A DNA stretch of 36,080 nucleotides from Acetatifactor muris (lineage in GTDB: Bacteria > Bacillota > Clostridia > Lachnospirales > Lachnospiraceae). The stretch covers positions 1 to 36,080 of the forward strand of contig JAMPFR010000034.1 in NCBI GenBank assembly GCA_023664365.1. Reading direction: 5' to 3'. The notes beneath the pieces are model-generated. The model searched no databases. It had not been told where the DNA came from and was given only the letters and a program-made list of their open reading frames with translations. Position numbers and translations under genes: made by a program. Positions 8,346 to 17,899 of this stretch are shown here, one piece after another. Numbering within the stretch: the stretch's first letter is position 1; every line of letters starts with the position of its first letter.

Positions 8346-10310
8346 ATGCAGAATGAAAAAAGAGAGCGGATCAAATATTTGACGGATGTCTTAGATCGTG
8401 CGGCGAAGGCTTATTATGCAGAGGACAGGGAAATCATGAGCAATCAGGAGTATGACGCCCTGTATGACGAACTGCAGAATCTGGAGCGGGAGACGGGCAT
8501 TGTGCTGGCAAACAGCCCTACTGTGCGGGTGGGGTATGAGGCGGTGGAAGAGCTTCCCAAGGAGCAGCATGAGACTCCCATGCTTTCTTTGGGCAAGACA
8601 AAGAGCCGTGAGGAGCTGCGGGAGTGGCTGCAGGGTAATCCTGCGATTTTAAGCTGGAAACTGGACGGTTTGACGGTAGTATTGACATATTATGACGGAA
8701 AACTTGCAAAAGCGGTCACACGGGGCAACGGTGAAATAGGAGAGGTGGTTACAAATAACGCCCGGACATTCCGAAATATTCCGTTGACGATCCCCTTTAC
8801 CGGCGAACTGGTGCTGCGGGGGGAGGCGGTCATAACCTATTCGGACTTTGAGCGCATGAATGCGGAGTTTGCAGATGAGGAGGCAAGATATAAGAACCCC
8901 CGGAATTTATGCAGCGGTTCCGTGCGTCAGTTGAACAGTGAGATTACGGCCCGGAGAAATGTGCGCTTTTATGCTTTCAGCCTGGTCAGCGCCGCAGGAG
9001 AGGACTTTCATAATTCCAGACAGGAGCAGTTTGATTTTTTGCAGGCACAGGGCTTTGAAGTAGTGGAGCATTACAGGGTGACGGAGGAGAATATTCTGGA
9101 CACCATTGACTTTTTTGAGAAAAAGATTGAGGATTATGACGTTCCCTCAGACGGTCTGGTGCTGACCTATGAGGATATTGCCTATGGACAGTCGCTGGGC
9201 AGGACGGCAAAATTTCCCAGGCATTCCATTGCCTTTAAGTGGGCGGACGAACTGCGGGAGACTACGCTGCGGGAGATTGAGTGGAGCGCCAGCCGCACGG
9301 GGCTGATTAACCCGGTGGCAATCTTTGAGCCGGTGGAGCTGGAAGGCACCACGGTGAGCAGGGCTTCCGTTCATAATATCAGCATTCTGCGGGGGTTGAA
9401 GCTGGGAATCGGAGATCGCATCACGGTCTATAAGGCCAATATGATTATACCGCAGATTGCAGAGAACCTGACCCGCAGTGACAGTGTGGAAATTCCGAAG
9501 ACCTGCCCTGTCTGCGGCGGAGCCACGGAAATCAGACAGGCGGCTGAGGTGCAGTCTCTGTACTGTACCAATGAGAAATGTGCGGCAAAGCGGATTAAGT
9601 CCTTTACCCTGTTTGTCAGCCGGGACGCCATGAATATTGAAGGCCTTTCCGAGGCAACCCTGGAGAAATTTGTGGACAAGGGTTTTATTCAGGAATATGC
9701 GGATTTATATCATTTGGAGAAATACAGGGAGCAGATTGTGGAGATGGAAGGATTCGGAGAGAAATCCTTTCAAAACCTGACGGACAGTATCAATGCCTCC
9801 AGAAACACCACGCTGCCCAGAGTTATTTACGGGCTGGGAATTGCAAATATCGGTGTTGCCAACGCCAAAATGCTGTGCAGATATTTCTCCTATGACATGA
9901 AACAGCTGCAGAATGCGGACGTGGAGACATTAAGCGCCATTGAGGGAATCGGGGAGGTCATTGCGTCGGCGTTTGTGGAATATATGCAGGATGAGGACAA
10001 TCTGCAAAGAATCGAACATCTGATGGCGCAGCTGCATGTGGAGGCCCCGGTGGTGGAGGAGGGCAGCCAGACCATGTCCGGCCTGAATTTCGTGATTACC
10101 GGAAGCCTGAATCATTTTGCCAACAGAAATGATTTGAAGGACCTCATTGAATCAAAGGGCGGCAAGGTAACGGGAAGCGTCACAGGCAGGACTACGGCGC
10201 TGATTAACAACGATATAACCTCAAACTCCTCCAAAAATAAGAAGGCTAAGGAACTGGGGGTGCCCATTCTGTCGGAGGAGGATTTCCTGGCGGAATACGG
10301 AATCAAATAG
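8346..10310 (+). CDS. ligA: NAD-dependent DNA ligase, divergent form
   Basis: A 654-residue enzyme that seals DNA nicks using NAD+. The domain order is complete. An N-terminal Ia region (1-60) precedes the adenylation domain with Lys105 in K-L-D-G. An OB fold follows, then a four-cysteine zinc finger (C387, C390, C407, C412), helix-hairpin-helix repeats (about 430-560) and a C-terminal BRCT domain (about 575-654). The motif normally reading TRGDGxxGEDVT reads T-R-G-N-G-E-I-G-E-V-V-T at 126-137, so two usually conserved acidic residues are changed. That suggests a divergent lineage, possibly a second ligase beside a canonical one elsewhere. A gap of 115 bases separates it from the pseudouridine synthase gene, and metAA follows 23 bases downstream. 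Confidence 0.93.
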   Translation: MQNEKRERIKYLTDVLDRAAKAYYAEDREIMSNQEYDALYDELQNLERETGIVLANSPTVRVGYEAVEELPKEQHETPMLSLGKTKSREELREWLQGNPAILSWKLDGLTVVLTYYDGKLAKAVTRGNGEIGEVVTNNARTFRNIPLTIPFTGELVLRGEAVITYSDFERMNAEFADEEARYKNPRNLCSGSVRQLNSEITARRNVRFYAFSLVSAAGEDFHNSRQEQFDFLQAQGFEVVEHYRVTEENILDTIDFFEKKIEDYDVPSDGLVLTYEDIAYGQSLGRTAKFPRHSIAFKWADELRETTLREIEWSASRTGLINPVAIFEPVELEGTTVSRASVHNISILRGLKLGIGDRITVYKANMIIPQIAENLTRSDSVEIPKTCPVCGGATEIRQAAEVQSLYCTNEKCAAKRIKSFTLFVSRDAMNIEGLSEATLEKFVDKGFIQEYADLYHLEKYREQIVEMEGFGEKSFQNLTDSINASRNTTLPRVIYGLGIANIGVANAKMLCRYFSYDMKQLQNADVETLSAIEGIGEVIASAFVEYMQDEDNLQRIEHLMAQLHVEAPVVEEGSQTMSGLNFVITGSLNHFANRNDLKDLIESKGGKVTGSVTGRTTALINNDITSNSSKNKKAKELGVPILSEEDFLAEYGIK

Positions 10311-10333
10311 ATCAGAAAAGGGGATAATGCGAG

Positions 10334-11239
10334 ATGCCCATTAAAACACAGAGCGATTTGCCTGCAAAAGAAATACTGGAAAATGAAAACATATTTGTGA
10401 TGGACGAATTCCGGGCCATGCATCAGGATATTCGACCGCTGCAGGTGCTGATACTGAACAATATGCCGGTCAAGCAGGATACGGAGCTGCAGCTGCTGCG
10501 GGCCCTGTCAAACACGCCGCTGCAGGTGGACGTCACCTTCATGAATGTACAGAGCCATATTTCGGTGAACACCTCTGCAAGTCATCTGAATAAATTTTAT
10601 ACCTCTCTGGATGAAATCCGGGACAGGAAATTTGACGGTATGATTGTTACCGGCGCTCCGGTGGAGGATATATCCTTTGAGGAGGTGGACTACTGGCAGG
10701 AAACCTGTGAAATCTTTGACTGGGCGGAAACCCATGTGACATCCACGCTGCATATCTGCTGGGCGGCCCAGGCAGGGTTTTATCATTATTACGGCATCAA
10801 TAAAAGGCTTTTGCCCCGGAAGCTGTTCGGAATTTATGAGCACAAGGTCTCCAACCGGAAAATTCCGCTGGTACGGGGATTTGACGACATCTTTCTTGCA
10901 CCTCACAGCCGCCATACCGAAACCCCGGCAGAGGAGATCCACGCCTGCAGGGAGCTGACGGTTCTGGCAGAATCCCCGGTGGCAGGCGTATTTCTGGCCA
11001 TTGCGGAGGGCGGGAAGAAGATATTTGTCACCGGTCATCCCGAATATGACAGGTATACCCTGAATAATGAATACCACAGGGATCTTGATAAGGGACTGCC
11101 CATTCAGATTCCCTATAATTATTATCCGGGAGACGACCCGGAGGAGCGCCCGCTGCTCCAGTGGCGTTCCCACAGTAACAATCTTTACAGCAATTGGCTT
11201 AATTACTACGTTTACCAGATGACACCCTATGAACTGTAG
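10334..11239 (+). CDS. metAA: Homoserine O-acetyltransferase (MetA family)
   Basis: A 301-residue cytoplasmic enzyme, full length. It acylates L-homoserine for methionine synthesis. The numbering matches the characterised family exactly: nucleophile Cys142 in H-I-C-W-A-A-Q-A-G, catalytic His235 and Glu237 in G-H-P-E-Y-D. Residue 111 is glutamate (G-A-P-V-E). In this family Glu111 marks acetyl-CoA specificity, whereas Gly111, as in Escherichia coli, marks succinyl-CoA. Acetyl transfer is therefore predicted although the family is often labelled succinyltransferase. AAGGGG precedes the start. It lies 23 bases after ligA and 26 bases before the receptor/PilZ gene. No SAM riboswitch or T-box fits in the short upstream gap. 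Confidence 0.95.
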   Translation: MPIKTQSDLPAKEILENENIFVMDEFRAMHQDIRPLQVLILNNMPVKQDTELQLLRALSNTPLQVDVTFMNVQSHISVNTSASHLNKFYTSLDEIRDRKFDGMIVTGAPVEDISFEEVDYWQETCEIFDWAETHVTSTLHICWAAQAGFYHYYGINKRLLPRKLFGIYEHKVSNRKIPLVRGFDDIFLAPHSRHTETPAEEIHACRELTVLAESPVAGVFLAIAEGGKKIFVTGHPEYDRYTLNNEYHRDLDKGLPIQIPYNYYPGDDPEERPLLQWRSHSNNLYSNWLNYYVYQMTPYEL

Positions 11240-11265
11240 GAAAGGACTATTTCGGAGGTATACCC

Positions 11266-12879
11266 ATGAAAAATCCATTTTCCAGGAACAACAGGATAAA
11301 GCAGGAGCAGGCAGCCGGTCAAAATAAGGATACGGATGTTATTTTTTCTACTGTGGAGCAGGTGAAGACAGCCAGCACGGAGATTGTGAACGGCGTCACC
11401 GTAGTTCGGGATCTTGCCGATGAGAACAAACACAGCGCCAACACGGTGGTGGGAAACATGGAAGAACTGACGGGACAGAACGCTGTTTTGTCTGAAAAGA
11501 CTGCATCTTCCATACATATGACCAGCGATATACAGAGACAGGTGGAAAACATAGCCGCCATGATTTCCCGGATGGTACAGCTGGTGGATGAGACCAATAA
11601 TCATGCGGGAACCAGCTCTCAGGAGCTGGCAAGGGTGGTGGAATCCACTCATACCATGGCGGATCTGTCCGGTGACGTAGGCCGTATTGTAAAGGAATTT
11701 TCGGAAGAGTTTGCCAGGGTAAAGGAGGAAACGGTTTCCATTGAAGATATCACCTCCCAGACAAATCTGCTTTCCCTGAACGCGTCTATTGAGGCAGCCA
11801 GAGCCGGAGCGGCAGGCCGGGGCTTTGCCGTGGTGGCTGACGAAATCCGCAAGCTGAGCGATGCAACCCAGAATTCCTCCGCCCGCATTATGAATGCTCT
11901 GAACCGTCTGGAAGCAACCTCCGCAAGAATGACGGATGCAATTGAAAAGGTGATTGAAATTATTCAGCTGAATCTGGAGAAAATCACGGAGGTTGACGCC
12001 AGCGTAGTCAGCATTTCCAATGATTCCGGGCAGCTGAACAGCAATATTGCGCTTATTGACAGTGCAGTCCGGGAGGTGGAGCAGTCCAACCGGAGCATGG
12101 TGGAAAATATGCAGCAGATGTCCGAGGCTATGTCGGTGATGAGCAATTATGTGGAAAATGCTTCGGACAATGCCAAGAGTATGCTGGAAAAATACGAGCA
12201 GACCACGGTAAATGTGGGGAAAATTGAGGCTTCCGTAGGGAATCTTGTGGTGCAGCTGGGGGAGAGCGGTTTTATGGGTATTCATGACGCCAGGCCGGGC
12301 AGCAAGGTTTCCATTATTGCGTTGGATAAGGATGGCGCGCCTGATAAGGAATATTATGGCCAGGTGGTGCGTCAGCAGGGCATGGAGGCAATAATAGACA
12401 TCCGCCCCAAGACCATTCCGAAGGGAACGGATGCCGCCTTAAGGTTTCAGCTGCAGATGATTCTGGGAAATGTTCTGTATCTATGGGCGGATGTGGCGGT
12501 TTCCGAACTGGCGGAAGGCAGAGATACTTATTACCGGGTGGTGACAAGCTCCAATCCCAAGGTGATGAAGCGAAAGAAAAACCCCAGGCTGGACATTCAT
12601 TGTCCCTGTGAGATAGTCATTGACGGCAGTTCCAGAAGGTATCAGGGGAAAATGCTGGATATCAGCGCCAACGGAATGGCGTTTACTGCCACGGATCCGG
12701 ACTTTGAAACGTCGGAAAAGAAAATGATAACGGTTACGATTCCGGAGCTCCCTATTCCCAAGGCCCGTACGGTACAGGCGTGTATCATGCGGTGTAAAAA
12801 GGGAAACGGCGAATATATTTTGGGATGCAGGCTCTCGGAGAATAATCTGGCCATTCAGCAGTATATAGAGATGCAGTGA
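11266..12879 (+). CDS. Soluble chemotaxis-receptor-like protein fused to a C-terminal PilZ domain
   Basis: A 537-residue protein with no membrane helix. Residues about 20-330 are a long coiled coil of methyl-accepting chemotaxis type. The conserved hairpin tip lies at about 158-195 ([21 protein letters not shown]), the site that contacts CheA/CheW. A YcgR-N-like segment (about 345-430) follows, then a PilZ domain (about 433-537). The PilZ motif D465-x-S-x-x-G470 is intact. The preceding R-x-x-x-R appears as K437-K-N-P-R441 with Arg436 just before, so the first arginine is substituted or shifted. The architecture suggests cyclic di-GMP input into an array-type signalling domain. GGAGG lies eight bases upstream. 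Motility partners are not in the window. Confidence 0.88.
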   Translation: MKNPFSRNNRIKQEQAAGQNKDTDVIFSTVEQVKTASTEIVNGVTVVRDLADENKHSANTVVGNMEELTGQNAVLSEKTASSIHMTSDIQRQVENIAAMISRMVQLVDETNNHAGTSSQELARVVESTHTMADLSGDVGRIVKEFSEEFARVKEETVSIEDITSQTNLLSLNASIEAARAGAAGRGFAVVADEIRKLSDATQNSSARIMNALNRLEATSARMTDAIEKVIEIIQLNLEKITEVDASVVSISNDSGQLNSNIALIDSAVREVEQSNRSMVENMQQMSEAMSVMSNYVENASDNAKSMLEKYEQTTVNVGKIEASVGNLVVQLGESGFMGIHDARPGSKVSIIALDKDGAPDKEYYGQVVRQQGMEAIIDIRPKTIPKGTDAALRFQLQMILGNVLYLWADVAVSELAEGRDTYYRVVTSSNPKVMKRKKNPRLDIHCPCEIVIDGSSRRYQGKMLDISANGMAFTATDPDFETSEKKMITVTIPELPIPKARTVQACIMRCKKGNGEYILGCRLSENNLAIQQYIEMQ

Positions 12880-12884
12880 GAAGT

Positions 12885-12936
12885 TCCGCCTGTGAGATTG
12901 CAGATCCGCAGGCGGAAAAAATATGCATATTTTTCC
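12885..12936. other. Hairpin followed by an 18-bp AT-rich perfect palindrome
   Basis: TCCGCCTG (12885-12892) pairs with CAGGCGGA (12909-12916) directly after the receptor/PilZ stop. It is followed by an A run, not T. Next to it, 12917-12934 is a perfect 18-bp palindrome (AAAAATATG with CATATTTTT). The first hairpin may weakly terminate, but the missing T run argues against a classical terminator. The palindrome lies just upstream of a TATAAT (12947-12952) that may serve the next small gene, so it could be an operator. Neither role is certain. Confidence 0.45.
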
Positions 12937-13001
12937 ATCTTGTCCATATAATGTAAACAGGATGATACGCCCAGTACAAATCACTGTGAAAGGAGACAGC
13001 T

Positions 13002-13241
13002 ATGGCAAGAGGACAACGTAAGACGCTGGAGGAAAAAATCACGGCGAAGGAGGAGCTGATTGAGGCTTTGATGACCCGTGTGGAGTCGGAGAAAAGGGAA
13101 CTGGAGGAGCTATACCAGGAGAAGAAGATGAAAGAACTGGAGGTAGTCAGTGAATTGATTTCCGATGCCGGCTTACAGCCCGACGAGGTGGCAGCCGTAT
13201 TACAGCAGTATCTGGACAACAGGGCAGAAGCGGTATCATGA
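13002..13241 (+). CDS. Small coiled-coil protein, unknown function
   Basis: A 79-residue protein preceded by an excellent AAAGGAG eight bases upstream. Residues about 8-50 are a highly charged Glu/Lys-rich helix with heptad character. Residues 50-72 resemble a short helical C-terminal unit ending L-Q-Q-Y-L-D-N-R. No cysteine, signal peptide or known domain is visible. A 22-bp segment including the last codons and stop is duplicated 38 bases downstream. It ends before the bidirectional terminator that separates it from the minus-strand activase gene. I do not recognise a function. Confidence 0.75.
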   Translation: MARGQRKTLEEKITAKEELIEALMTRVESEKRELEELYQEKKMKELEVVSELISDAGLQPDEVAAVLQQYLDNRAEAVS

Positions 13242-13279
13242 GAAAGGCAGGATGATGCAGGGCAGAAGCGGTATCATGA
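13220..13279. repeat. 22-bp direct repeat at a 38-bp offset over a gene end
   Basis: 13220-13241 and 13258-13279 are identical over 22 bases. The first copy carries the last codons and stop of the small coiled-coil gene, and the second is non-coding. The second copy runs into an inverted repeat: TCATGAC (13274-13280) with GTCATGA (13314-13320), and inside it GGAAATT (13281-13287) with AATTTCC (13295-13301). Confidence 0.8.
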
Positions 13280-13322
13280 CGGAAATTTCGATGGAATTTC
13301 CTATAATTCTATTGTCATGAAT

Positions 13323-13354
13323 AAAAAACAGACGATATATATCGCCTGTTTTTT
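13323..13354. terminator. Bidirectional rho-independent terminator between convergent genes
   Basis: AAAAAACAG (13323-13331) pairs with CTGTTTTTT (13346-13354), and the interior CGATATATATCG is itself palindromic. The A run and T run flank the stem on both strands. It can therefore end transcripts from the small coiled-coil gene on + and the activase gene on -. Confidence 0.9.
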
Positions 13355-13374
13355 ATCTTACAGGAACCCCACGT

Positions 13375-16300
13375 TTACCTGCTTTCCTCCTGTTTCAGAT
13401 TTTGCGATGCGGTGGAAAGCATCAGCTTGATTCGGTTCAGCTGGTTTACCTCGCTGGCGCCCGGGTCGTAATCGATGGCTACAATATTGGACGCGGGATA
13501 GGTCTTCCGCAGGGCCTTGATAACGCCTTTGCCCACCACATGGTTAGGCAGGCAGCCGAAGGGCTGGGTACATACAATATTGGGTACACCGTCATGGATT
13601 AATTCCACCATCTCACCGGTCAGGAACCACCCCTCCCCGGTCTGGTTGCCTATGGAGACGATGGGCTCCGCAAAGCCTGCAATCTCCCGGATGGGAGTCG
13701 GAGGCGTAAAGTGTTTGCTTTTCCTGAATTCTTTTACGGAGGCACCCCTCAGTATATGCTCAATAGCCCAGATACCCAGACGGGCGTTGCGGGCGGATTT
13801 CTTACTTGTGCCCAGATTCTCCGCCTTATACAGTTGGTTGTAGAAGCAGTAGAGCATAAAGTCAATCAAATCCGGCACGACGGCCTCAGCGCCCTCGCTT
13901 TCCAGCAGTTCTACCAGGTGATTGTTCCCCGCAGGGGAGAATTTTACCAGGATTTCTCCTACAATACCTACTCTCGGCTTTTTTACATCCCGCAGGGGAA
14001 TACCGTCAAAATCCCGTATGATGTCTCTGCAGAGACGGTTAAAACGGAACAGGCTTAACCGTTTCCCGGAGACAAAGCGCTGCGTTATTTTCAGCCACTT
14101 CCGATGCATTGCATCCACGCTGCCGGGAATTTCCTCATAGGGGCGCATACGGTAGACGCAGCGCATGAAGATGTCGCCGAACTGGGCGCCCATGGCGGCC
14201 CGCAGCATCATGTCTGCATTCAGGTGGAAGCCGGGATTGCTCTCAATGCAAGCCAGGTTCAGGGAGATGACGGGAATCTGGGCCATGTCCGCCTTTTTCA
14301 GGGCACGGCGGATAAATCCCACATAGTTGGTGGCACGGCATCCGCCCCCTGTCTGGGTCATGATAATTGCGGTTTTATTCAAATCGTACTTTCCGGAGAG
14401 CAGCGCTTCCATAACCTGCCCTACCACCAGCAGAGATGGGTAACAGGCGTCATTGTTTACATACTTCAGCCCCACGTCCACAGAATGCCTGTTATCATTG
14501 TCCAGTACCACAAAGTGGTAGCCGCAGGCATTGAAGGCAGGTTCCAGAATTTCAAAGTGGATGGGCGACATCTGGGGGCAGATAATCGTAAATTTATCCC
14601 GCATTTCCTCGGTAAAGGCCACTCTCTCGATGGCGGAGGAGCGGAGAGTACGCTGCCGGTGCAGCTTCTCCCGCACTTTGATGGCGGAGAGCAGGGAACG
14701 GACACGGATTCTCGCTGCGCCCAGATTATTCACCTCATCAATTTTCAGGCAGGTATAGATTTTGCCTGAACCGGACAAAATGTCGTTTACCTGGTCGGTA
14801 GTTACCGCATCCAGACCGCAGCCGAAGGAATTCAGCTGTATTAAATCCAGATTATCCTTTTGTCTTACATAGCTGGCGGCAGCGTAGAGCCGGGAGTGAT
14901 ACATCCACTGGTCAGACACAATCAGCGGCCGCTCCGGAGCGCCCAGATGGGAGATGGAATCCTCCGTCAGCACCGCCATGTCGAAGGAAGTAATCAGCTC
15001 AGGGATTCCATGGTTGATTTCCGGGTCAATGTGATAGGGGCGGCCTGCCAGCACAATGCCGCGTTTCCCTGTATCCTCCAGATATTTCAGGGTTTCCTCG
15101 CCCTTTTTCTGAATGTCTTTCCGGGCCGCGCCAAGCTCCTCCCAGGCAATTTTAACGGCGTTCCGTACCTCTTCGGCAGGCAGCTCGGAAAATTCCTTCA
15201 GCAGTGCCTGGGTCACGGTGTCTATATCCCGAAAGGACATGAAGGGATTCCGCAGCCGGAAGCCTCCGCCTGAAATTTCTTCCACATTGTTTTTGATATT
15301 TTCGGAGTAGGAGGTGACAATGGGGCAGTTGTAGTGGTTGTTTGCCTCGGGTACCTCGTTCCGCTCGTAAAACAGGGCAGGGTAGAAGATAAAGTCCACA
15401 CCCTGTCTGATAAGCCAGGTCACATGGCCGTGGGCCAGCTTTGCCGGATAACACTCCGATTCGCTGGGGATAGACTCTATGCCAAGCTCGTAGATTTTGC
15501 GGTTGGAGCTGGGAGAAAGCACCACCCGATATCCCAGTCTGGTGAAAAATGTATGCCAGAAGGGATAATTCTCATACATATTCAGGACTCTGGGAATGCC
15601 TACAGAGCCCCTTGGCGCCTGAGTGGGCTCCAGAGAAGGATAGGAAAAGAGTCTCTGCAGTTTATATTCAAACAGGTTGGGCACATTGTTGGCGTTTTTC
15701 TGTCCACCGATGCCCCGCTCACAGCGGTTGCCGGAGATAAACTGCCGTCCGCCGGAAAATTTGTTGATGGTAAGACGGCAGCTGTTGGTACAGCCCCTGC
15801 ACTTTGCCATACTGGTTTCATACTGAAAAGCGCAGAGCTTTTCATAGGAGAGCATGGTGCTGTTTGTCCCCTCCTCATAGCGTTCCCTTGCAATCAGGGC
15901 GGCGCCGAAGGCGCCCATGATGCCCGCAATATCAGGGCGGACTGCCTCACAGCCCGCAATTTTTTCAAAACTGCGCAGAACGGCGTCGTTATAAAAGGTG
16001 CCGCCCTGGACTACAATGTTTCTGCCAAGCTCAGAGGCGTCGGATACCTTGATGACCTTGAACAGGGCATTTTTGATGACGGAATAAGCCAGTCCCGCAG
16101 AAATATCCGCCACGCCGGCGCCTTCCTTCTGAGCCTGCTTTACCTTGGAATTCATGAAGACGGTGCAGCGGGTTCCCAGATCGATGGGATGCTCTGCAAA
16201 GAGAGCGGCCCGGGAAAAGTCCTGAACGCTGTAGTTCAGAGATTTGGCAAAGGTTTCTATAAAGGATCCGCAGCCGGAGGAGCATGCTTCGTTGAGCTGT

Positions 16301-17625
16301 ACGCTGTCTACCGTCTGATCCTTGATTTTGATACATTTCATGTCCTGACCGCCGATGTCCAGGATACAGTCAACCTCCGGATTAAAGAAGGCGGCGGCAT
16401 AGTAGTGGGCAACAGTCTCCACCTCGCCGTCATCCAACAGGAAAGCGGCCTTCATCAGCGCTTCGCCGTAGCCGGTGGAGCAGGCGCGGACAATGTGTAC
16501 GTCCTCCGGCAGCTGCTCATGGATCTCCTTCAAAGCGCCGATAGCCGTTTTCAGCGGGCTTCCGTCGTTGCTGCTGTAAAAGGAATAGAGCAGGGAGCCA
16601 TCCTGCCCCACCAGCGCAATTTTGGTAGTGGTGGATCCTGCGTCTATACCCAGAAAGGCGCTGCCTTTATAGGAGGAGAGCTCCGCCGTGCCCACCCGGT
16701 GGCGGCTGTGTCGCTCCCGGAAGCTGTCATAGGCTTCCCGGTCTGCAAACAGGGGCTCCATGCGTTCTACCTCAAACTCCATTTTAATGTCGGAGGAAAG
16801 CTTGCCTGTCATTTCTTCCATGGTGAAGGAAACGCTGCTGTCGGCGTGCAGTGCGGAGCCGATGGCAGCAAACAGATGAGAGTTGTCCGTGTCGATAATG
16901 TGTTCCTGATCCAGCTTCAGAGTGCGTATAAAGGCAGCCTTCAGCTCCGACAGGAAGTGCAGGGGGCCGCCCAGAAACGCCACATGTCCTCTTATAGGCT
17001 TACCGCAGGCCAGGCCGGAAATAGTCTGATTCACCACAGCCTGGAAGATAGAGGCGGACAGATCTTCCTTGGTAGCCCCTTCGTTGATCAGGGGCTGGAT
17101 ATCCGTCTTGGCAAACACGCCGCAGCGGGCGGCAATATCGTACAGTGATTTGTAGTTTTTGGCGTATTCATTCAGGCCGGAGGCGTCCGTTTGAATCAGA
17201 GACGCCATCTGGTCGATAAAGGAGCCGGTGCCGCCGGCACAGATACCGTTCATGCGCTGCTCCACATTGCCGCCCTCAAAGTAAATAATCTTTGCGTCCT
17301 CGCCGCCCAGCTCAATAGCCACGTCGGTTTCAGGGGCAAGCTCCTTCAGGGAAGCGGCTACGGCAATGACCTCCTGGGTAAAAGGAACGCCCAGATGATT
17401 TGCCAGAGTCAGGCCGCCGGAACCGGTAATCATGGGGTACAGGGTCAGGTTCCCCAACGCCTCCCGGGCTCTATTTAAAAGTGAAGAAAGGGTTTCCCGA
17501 ATATTGGCATAATGGCGCTCATAATCGGAAAATAGAATATGATGCTGTTCGTCCAGTATTGCTATCTTGACAGTGGTGGAACCGATATCAATGCCAAGAG
17601 CCGCAGTCTTGCTGACTGTTTCCAT
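13375..17625 (-). CDS. Giant 2-hydroxyacyl-CoA dehydratase activase fusion protein (two BcrAD/BadFG ATPase modules, DUF2229, HgdB-like region)
   Basis: A 1416-residue cytoplasmic protein. Module 1 (about 8-265) and module 2 (about 323-582) are ASKHA-fold ATPases with phosphate loops G-I-D-I-G-S-T-T and G-I-D-A-G-S-T-T. Each keeps the cysteine pair that holds a [4Fe-4S] cluster in dehydratase activators: Cys129 and Cys168 in the first, Cys448 and Cys487 in the second, both 39 residues apart. A cysteine-rich DUF2229 region follows (C-R-G-C-T-N-S-C near residue 612), then a long region related to dehydratase/activase-associated proteins. Related activators perform ATP-driven electron transfer to dehydratases. 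This fused form has no established substrate. AGGAAGG precedes the start. It is the only large minus-strand gene and is probably monocistronic. Confidence 0.92.
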   Translation of the reverse strand: METVSKTAALGIDIGSTTVKIAILDEQHHILFSDYERHYANIRETLSSLLNRAREALGNLTLYPMITGSGGLTLANHLGVPFTQEVIAVAASLKELAPETDVAIELGGEDAKIIYFEGGNVEQRMNGICAGGTGSFIDQMASLIQTDASGLNEYAKNYKSLYDIAARCGVFAKTDIQPLINEGATKEDLSASIFQAVVNQTISGLACGKPIRGHVAFLGGPLHFLSELKAAFIRTLKLDQEHIIDTDNSHLFAAIGSALHADSSVSFTMEEMTGKLSSDIKMEFEVERMEPLFADREAYDSFRERHSRHRVGTAELSSYKGSAFLGIDAGSTTTKIALVGQDGSLLYSFYSSNDGSPLKTAIGALKEIHEQLPEDVHIVRACSTGYGEALMKAAFLLDDGEVETVAHYYAAAFFNPEVDCILDIGGQDMKCIKIKDQTVDSVQLNEACSSGCGSFIETFAKSLNYSVQDFSRAALFAEHPIDLGTRCTVFMNSKVKQAQKEGAGVADISAGLAYSVIKNALFKVIKVSDASELGRNIVVQGGTFYNDAVLRSFEKIAGCEAVRPDIAGIMGAFGAALIARERYEEGTNSTMLSYEKLCAFQYETSMAKCRGCTNSCRLTINKFSGGRQFISGNRCERGIGGQKNANNVPNLFEYKLQRLFSYPSLEPTQAPRGSVGIPRVLNMYENYPFWHTFFTRLGYRVVLSPSSNRKIYELGIESIPSESECYPAKLAHGHVTWLIRQGVDFIFYPALFYERNEVPEANNHYNCPIVTSYSENIKNNVEEISGGGFRLRNPFMSFRDIDTVTQALLKEFSELPAEEVRNAVKIAWEELGAARKDIQKKGEETLKYLEDTGKRGIVLAGRPYHIDPEINHGIPELITSFDMAVLTEDSISHLGAPERPLIVSDQWMYHSRLYAAASYVRQKDNLDLIQLNSFGCGLDAVTTDQVNDILSGSGKIYTCLKIDEVNNLGAARIRVRSLLSAIKVREKLHRQRTLRSSAIERVAFTEEMRDKFTIICPQMSPIHFEILEPAFNACGYHFVVLDNDNRHSVDVGLKYVNNDACYPSLLVVGQVMEALLSGKYDLNKTAIIMTQTGGGCRATNYVGFIRRALKKADMAQIPVISLNLACIESNPGFHLNADMMLRAAMGAQFGDIFMRCVYRMRPYEEIPGSVDAMHRKWLKITQRFVSGKRLSLFRFNRLCRDIIRDFDGIPLRDVKKPRVGIVGEILVKFSPAGNNHLVELLESEGAEAVVPDLIDFMLYCFYNQLYKAENLGTSKKSARNARLGIWAIEHILRGASVKEFRKSKHFTPPTPIREIAGFAEPIVSIGNQTGEGWFLTGEMVELIHDGVPNIVCTQPFGCLPNHVVGKGVIKALRKTYPASNIVAIDYDPGASEVNQLNRIKLMLSTASQNLKQEESR

Positions 17626-17706
17626 AAAGACACGTCCTTCCTGTGGGTTGTCCTCTTAAAAGTTTATCTCAGTTGTCCCTGCCGGCACAATCCGACACAC
17701 TAGGCT

Positions 17707-17735
17707 ATTATACGACACGAACTTAAAAAAAGCAA
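17707..17735 (-). promoter_or_regulatory. Promoter of the activase fusion gene
   Basis: On the minus strand, -35 TTGCTT (17735-17730), 17-base spacer, -10 TATAAT (17712-17707). It lies about 80 bases upstream of the start codon at 17625. Divergent to it, the + strand promoter at 17800-17828 serves the rhomboid-like gene. Confidence 0.75.
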
Positions 17736-17799
17736 CGGACCAAAGGGATGAAATGTTTATAAAAATATTGATTTTTCTATAAAAAATGGAAATGGTTGG

Positions 17800-17828
17800 T
17801 TTACTTATAAAGGGGGGCATGGTACAAT
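17800..17828 (+). promoter_or_regulatory. Promoter of the rhomboid-like / sigma-like operon
   Basis: -35 TTTACT (17800-17805), 17-base spacer, -10 TACAAT (17823-17828). It is followed by a leader of about 65 bases containing a small GC-rich hairpin near 17858 (AGCGC with GCGCT) and the binding site AAGGAG before the ATG at 17900. Confidence 0.65.
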
Positions 17829-17899
17829 GTATTCATGTTTTTTCGGAAGATGCAGAGCGCAATGCGCGCGCTTAAAGCGGATAAAGGAGCATAGATGAT

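Noticed and set aside
10311-10333. Possible SAM riboswitch before metAA
   Set aside because: Only 23 bases separate it from ligA; no room for the aptamer.
15334-17148. 604-codon open frame on the + strand
   Set aside because: It lies wholly antisense to the well-supported activase fusion gene and its translation shows no recognisable domain; the minus-strand protein has clear motifs throughout.
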